In this document: positions 5,838-7,556 of the stretch, one piece after another
Position numbering within the stretch: position 1 is the stretch's first letter
Layout: every line of letters starts with the position of its first letter
Source of the DNA: Clostridia bacterium
GTDB lineage: Bacteria; Bacillota; Clostridia; Oscillospirales; Acutalibacteraceae
Length of the DNA: 7,556 bases
Reading direction: 5' to 3'
Assembly (NCBI GenBank): GCA_900766895.1
Contig: CAAFXF010000093.1
Coordinates: forward strand, 1-7,556
Translations under genes and position numbers: made by a program
The notes under the pieces: model-generated
Told to the model about the DNA's origin: nothing
Database searches by the model: none
What the model saw: only the letters and a program-made list of their open reading frames with translations

Positions 5838-6401
5838 ATGTCAATAGAGAGAATTGAAAAGATGGAATTAGTAAAAGTTGACGCTGCTAGAATAAAGCAA
5901 GTTGTTGATACATACTTCCATTGGAAACAATTAGACGCTGAAATAAAAACATTATCAGGAACAAGAGGAATTAATTTCCCGAGTGAATTAAGTGAATATA
6001 TGGCGTGCTATGCTCTTGACCTTTTAGTGAATAAAAAAGGTTGCGAGGGGGATGCTGTTGATCTTGCTGATCCTGATAATCCTTTAATCATTGAAATAAA
6101 GGGTAGTTCAGCAGATGAAGTATCTGCTCCAAATAGTTTTAGTCCAAGTGAAAATTTTGATGATTTGGTTTTTGCAAGATTAGAAAAATACGATGATATT
6201 TTAAAGATATATCGTACGGGTATTTCGAGCGAAAGTCTTAAAAACATTAAGGTTTCTTCAACTCAAACAGTTGCAGACCAGCAGTTGCAAGGTAGGAGAC
6301 CGAGGTTTTCTATACAACAAAAAATTATTGATGTGTATAACCTTGAGCCTGATGCGATTTTCTATATTAGAGATAAAAAGATTGAAAGACCTAATAAGTA
6401 G
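5838..6401 (+). CDS. Type II restriction endonuclease, Bsp6I-like
   Basis: The start is ATG 5838 with AAAGG (5828-5832) five bases upstream, giving 187 residues. GTG 5832 overlaps that site and ATG 5862 lacks a good one. The protein has a PD-(D/E)xK-type nuclease core: GDAVD (residues 71-75) followed by IEIKG with E86-x-K88. Around it are RGINFPSELSE (43-53), SFSPSENFDDLVFARL, and a C-terminal QGRRPRFS block (151-158). This order and the ~175-190 residue length match the Bsp6I family as I remember it (recognition GCNGC). The family call is from recall, not alignment; that it is an R-M nuclease is firmer because a complete C5 methyltransferase follows 73 bases downstream. It would cut unmethylated DNA in the cytoplasm. 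Base use is AT-richer than in the genes before 5330, which fits horizontal acquisition. Confidence 0.72.
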   Translation: MSIERIEKMELVKVDAARIKQVVDTYFHWKQLDAEIKTLSGTRGINFPSELSEYMACYALDLLVNKKGCEGDAVDLADPDNPLIIEIKGSSADEVSAPNSFSPSENFDDLVFARLEKYDDILKIYRTGISSESLKNIKVSSTQTVADQQLQGRRPRFSIQQKIIDVYNLEPDAIFYIRDKKIERPNK

Positions 6402-6433
6402 AAAGGAATGGGAGCGTTCCCATTTCTTTCTAC
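6398..6433 (+). terminator. Strong hairpin over the endonuclease stop codon (attenuator or partial terminator)
   Basis: The arms 6398-6413 and 6418-6433 pair over 16 bp (core AATGGGA/TCCCATT) with one G-T pair and a 4-base GCGT loop. The stem contains the TAG stop (6399-6401). The right arm includes TTTCTTTCT, but no T-run follows it, so full termination is doubtful. Since no clear promoter for the methyltransferase is seen, it more likely tunes readthrough, mRNA decay or translation between the two genes. Confidence 0.6.
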
Positions 6434-6441
6434 AGTTAGTA

Positions 6442-6456
6442 GCAGCGGCACGCCGC
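6442..6456. promoter_or_regulatory. Cluster of three GCNGC motifs upstream of the methyltransferase gene
   Basis: GCAGC (6442-6446), GCGGC (6445-6449) and GCCGC (6452-6456) lie in 15 bases, 19 bases before the methyltransferase ATG. GCGG (6445-6448) and CCGC (6453-6456) can also form a small hairpin just before GGAGG (6463-6467). GCNGC is the known target of Bsp6I. A methylation- or binding-dependent control of the methyltransferase is inference. Confidence 0.4.
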
Positions 6457-6474
6457 ACTTTTGGAGGAATGTGA

Positions 6475-7449
6475 ATGAAAAAAATGACAGTTGGAAGTTT
6501 TTTTGCCGGTGTTGGCGGTATAGATTTAGGCTTTGAACAAACAGGGAATTTTAAAGTTGTATATGCAAATGAAATCGACGAATATCCAATAAAAACTTAT
6601 GAGGCTAATTTTAAGTTAACTGTCGACAAAAAAGATATAAGTGATGTTAAAGGCAGTGAAATCCCTGATTTTGATGTTATGATTGGAGGATTTCCTTGCC
6701 AAGCTTTTTCTTTGGCAGGATATCGCCAAGGATTTGATGATGAAAAGGGTCGGGGAACACTTTTTTTTGAATTGGTAAGAATTATTAGGGAAAAAAAGGC
6801 AATCAATAAACAACCTCAAATTGTATTTTTTGAAAATGTGAAAAATCTTGTTGGACATGATAATGGGAACACATTTAGAGTTATTTTAGAATTATTAGAG
6901 GGATTAGGATACAAGGTAGAACAGCAAGTTTTAAATGCTTGTGAATACGGAAACGTGCCACAAAATAGGGAAAGGATTTATATAGTTGGTTTCCTTGATG
7001 AGACTGTTTATAATAAATTCAAGTTTCCAAAGCCACAAGCATTAGAAACAAAAATTCAAGATATAGTAGATTTTGAAAATAAAGTAGATGAAAAATATTA
7101 TTATACTGCTGAAAATTGTAGCTTTTATGATATATTAAAAGAAAATATGAAGCGTAGTGATACTATATATCAATGGCGTAGAGTGTACGTTAGAGAGAAT
7201 AAAAGTAATGTTTGCCCGACATTAACCGCAAATATGGGAACTGGTGGGCATAATGTTCCGATGATAAAATGTAAAACAGGAATAAGAAAACTAACGCCTA
7301 AGGAATGTTTTAACATTCAAGGCTTCCCAAGGGATTATATTATTCCTGATGATATGAGTAATACAAGAGCGTACAAACAGGCGGGTAATAGTGTTGTAGT
7401 TCCTGTAATAAAACGAATAGCAGATGAAATATTAAAAGCGATGTTATAA
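6475..7449 (+). CDS. C5-cytosine DNA methyltransferase of the R-M system
   Basis: ATG 6475 has GGAGG (6463-6467) seven bases upstream; TAA is 7447-7449, giving 324 residues. It transfers a methyl group from S-adenosylmethionine to carbon 5 of cytosine in the recognition site, protecting host DNA. All key motifs are present in order: I FAGVGGIDLGF (10-20), IV GGFPCQAFS with catalytic C75, VI ENV (E120-V122), VIII QNRERIYIVG (163-172), IX RKLTPKECFNIQGFP (271-285) and X YKQAGNSVVVPVI (300-312). The short target-recognition region between VIII and IX (about 173-270) ends with CPTLTANMGTGGHNVP. Small single-TRD size fits a monospecific type II enzyme of the M.HaeIII/M.Bsp6I kind. There is no N-terminal DNA-binding extension of the sort used for autoregulation in M.SsoII-like enzymes. 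It appears intact and active. The specificity is deduced from the neighbouring nuclease, expected GCNGC. Confidence 0.93.
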   Translation: MKKMTVGSFFAGVGGIDLGFEQTGNFKVVYANEIDEYPIKTYEANFKLTVDKKDISDVKGSEIPDFDVMIGGFPCQAFSLAGYRQGFDDEKGRGTLFFELVRIIREKKAINKQPQIVFFENVKNLVGHDNGNTFRVILELLEGLGYKVEQQVLNACEYGNVPQNRERIYIVGFLDETVYNKFKFPKPQALETKIQDIVDFENKVDEKYYYTAENCSFYDILKENMKRSDTIYQWRRVYVRENKSNVCPTLTANMGTGGHNVPMIKCKTGIRKLTPKECFNIQGFPRDYIIPDDMSNTRAYKQAGNSVVVPVIKRIADEILKAML

Positions 7450-7454
7450 AAAAT

Positions 7455-7474
7455 GACCAGAATTAATCCTGGTC
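7455..7474 (+). other. Short hairpin after the methyltransferase gene
   Basis: GACCAG (7455-7460) and CTGGTC (7469-7474) form a perfect 6-bp stem with an 8-base loop, six bases after the stop codon. No T-run follows, so it probably only protects the 3' end of the mRNA or is incidental. The real terminator is the next hairpin. Confidence 0.35.
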
Positions 7475-7487
7475 GAGCTTGTAAAAT

Positions 7488-7525
7488 AAAGTGTGTAAGT
7501 TATAAAAATAGCTTGCACACTTTTT
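7488..7525 (+). terminator. Rho-independent terminator of the R-M operon
   Basis: AAAGTGTGTAAG (7488-7499) pairs with CTTGCACACTTT (7512-7523) over 12 bp with one G-T pair, around a 12-base A/T-rich loop. A run of five T (7521-7525) ends it. Confidence 0.75.
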
Positions 7526-7551
7526 GCATTTGCGGGAAAGTGTGCTACAAT
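7524..7551 (+). promoter_or_regulatory. Predicted promoter for a gene beyond the right edge
   Basis: TTGCAT (7524-7529), a 16-base spacer and TACAAT (7546-7551) preceded by TGC (7543-7545), an extended -10. It begins inside the T-run of the R-M terminator, so the next transcription unit starts directly where the cassette ends. Confidence 0.55.
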
Positions 7552-7556
7552 GAAAG

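Noticed and set aside
1..7556. CRISPR arrays, tRNA or rRNA genes, insertion-sequence ends
   Set aside because: No regularly spaced repeats, cloverleaf-like stretches, ribosomal RNA segments, transposase motifs or terminal inverted repeats with target duplications were found on reading both strands.

Overview
The window looks like chromosomal DNA of a low-to-moderate GC Firmicute, most likely a gut-type Clostridia member of the Ruminococcaceae/Oscillospiraceae kind. This rests on strong AGGAGG-type ribosome binding sites, short intergenic gaps, U-tract terminators, and the families present (large CapD-like sugar dehydratase, DUF2339 protein, membrane pyrophosphatase). No genus can be fixed from the sequence. 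All supported genes lie on the + strand.

Layout. (1) 3-860: the 3' part of a CapD/FlaA1-like nucleotide-sugar 4,6-dehydratase gene, cut by the window edge. (2) 980-1237: an unrecognised 85-residue protein with its own promoter, two small leader hairpins and a strong terminator at 1246-1302. (3) 1427-5042: a two-gene operon. It encodes a membrane-anchored XRE-type regulator (HTH, coiled coil, one membrane span, extracytoplasmic domain), overlapping an 864-residue DUF2339 protein (long N-terminal coiled coil plus about 20-22 membrane spans), and ends at a hairpin terminator at 5051-5088. (4) 5159-5377: a promoter and the first ~57 codons of a membrane pyrophosphatase gene (hppA), broken at about 5330. 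The sequence switches there to the C-terminal tail of an unrelated Asn/Asp/Ser-rich protein (5329-5685). (5) 5752-7525: a visibly AT-richer type II restriction-modification cassette with tandem promoters. It holds a Bsp6I-like endonuclease gene, an inter-gene hairpin, a cluster of three GCNGC motifs, a complete C5-cytosine methyltransferase gene and a terminator. A further promoter at the right edge points to a gene beyond the window.

How the parts may work together. The regulator and DUF2339 protein are translationally linked and share a similar coiled-coil segment (ENxxLxLKLDxI-type), so they may form one membrane signalling unit; this is inference. The two R-M genes should form a classical self-protecting pair. 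If the endonuclease is truly Bsp6I-like, the expected site is GCNGC, and three such motifs lie just upstream of the methyltransferase start. The hppA/tail junction marks a rearrangement, or possibly an assembly chimera, at the boundary between ordinary chromosome and the accessory R-M segment.
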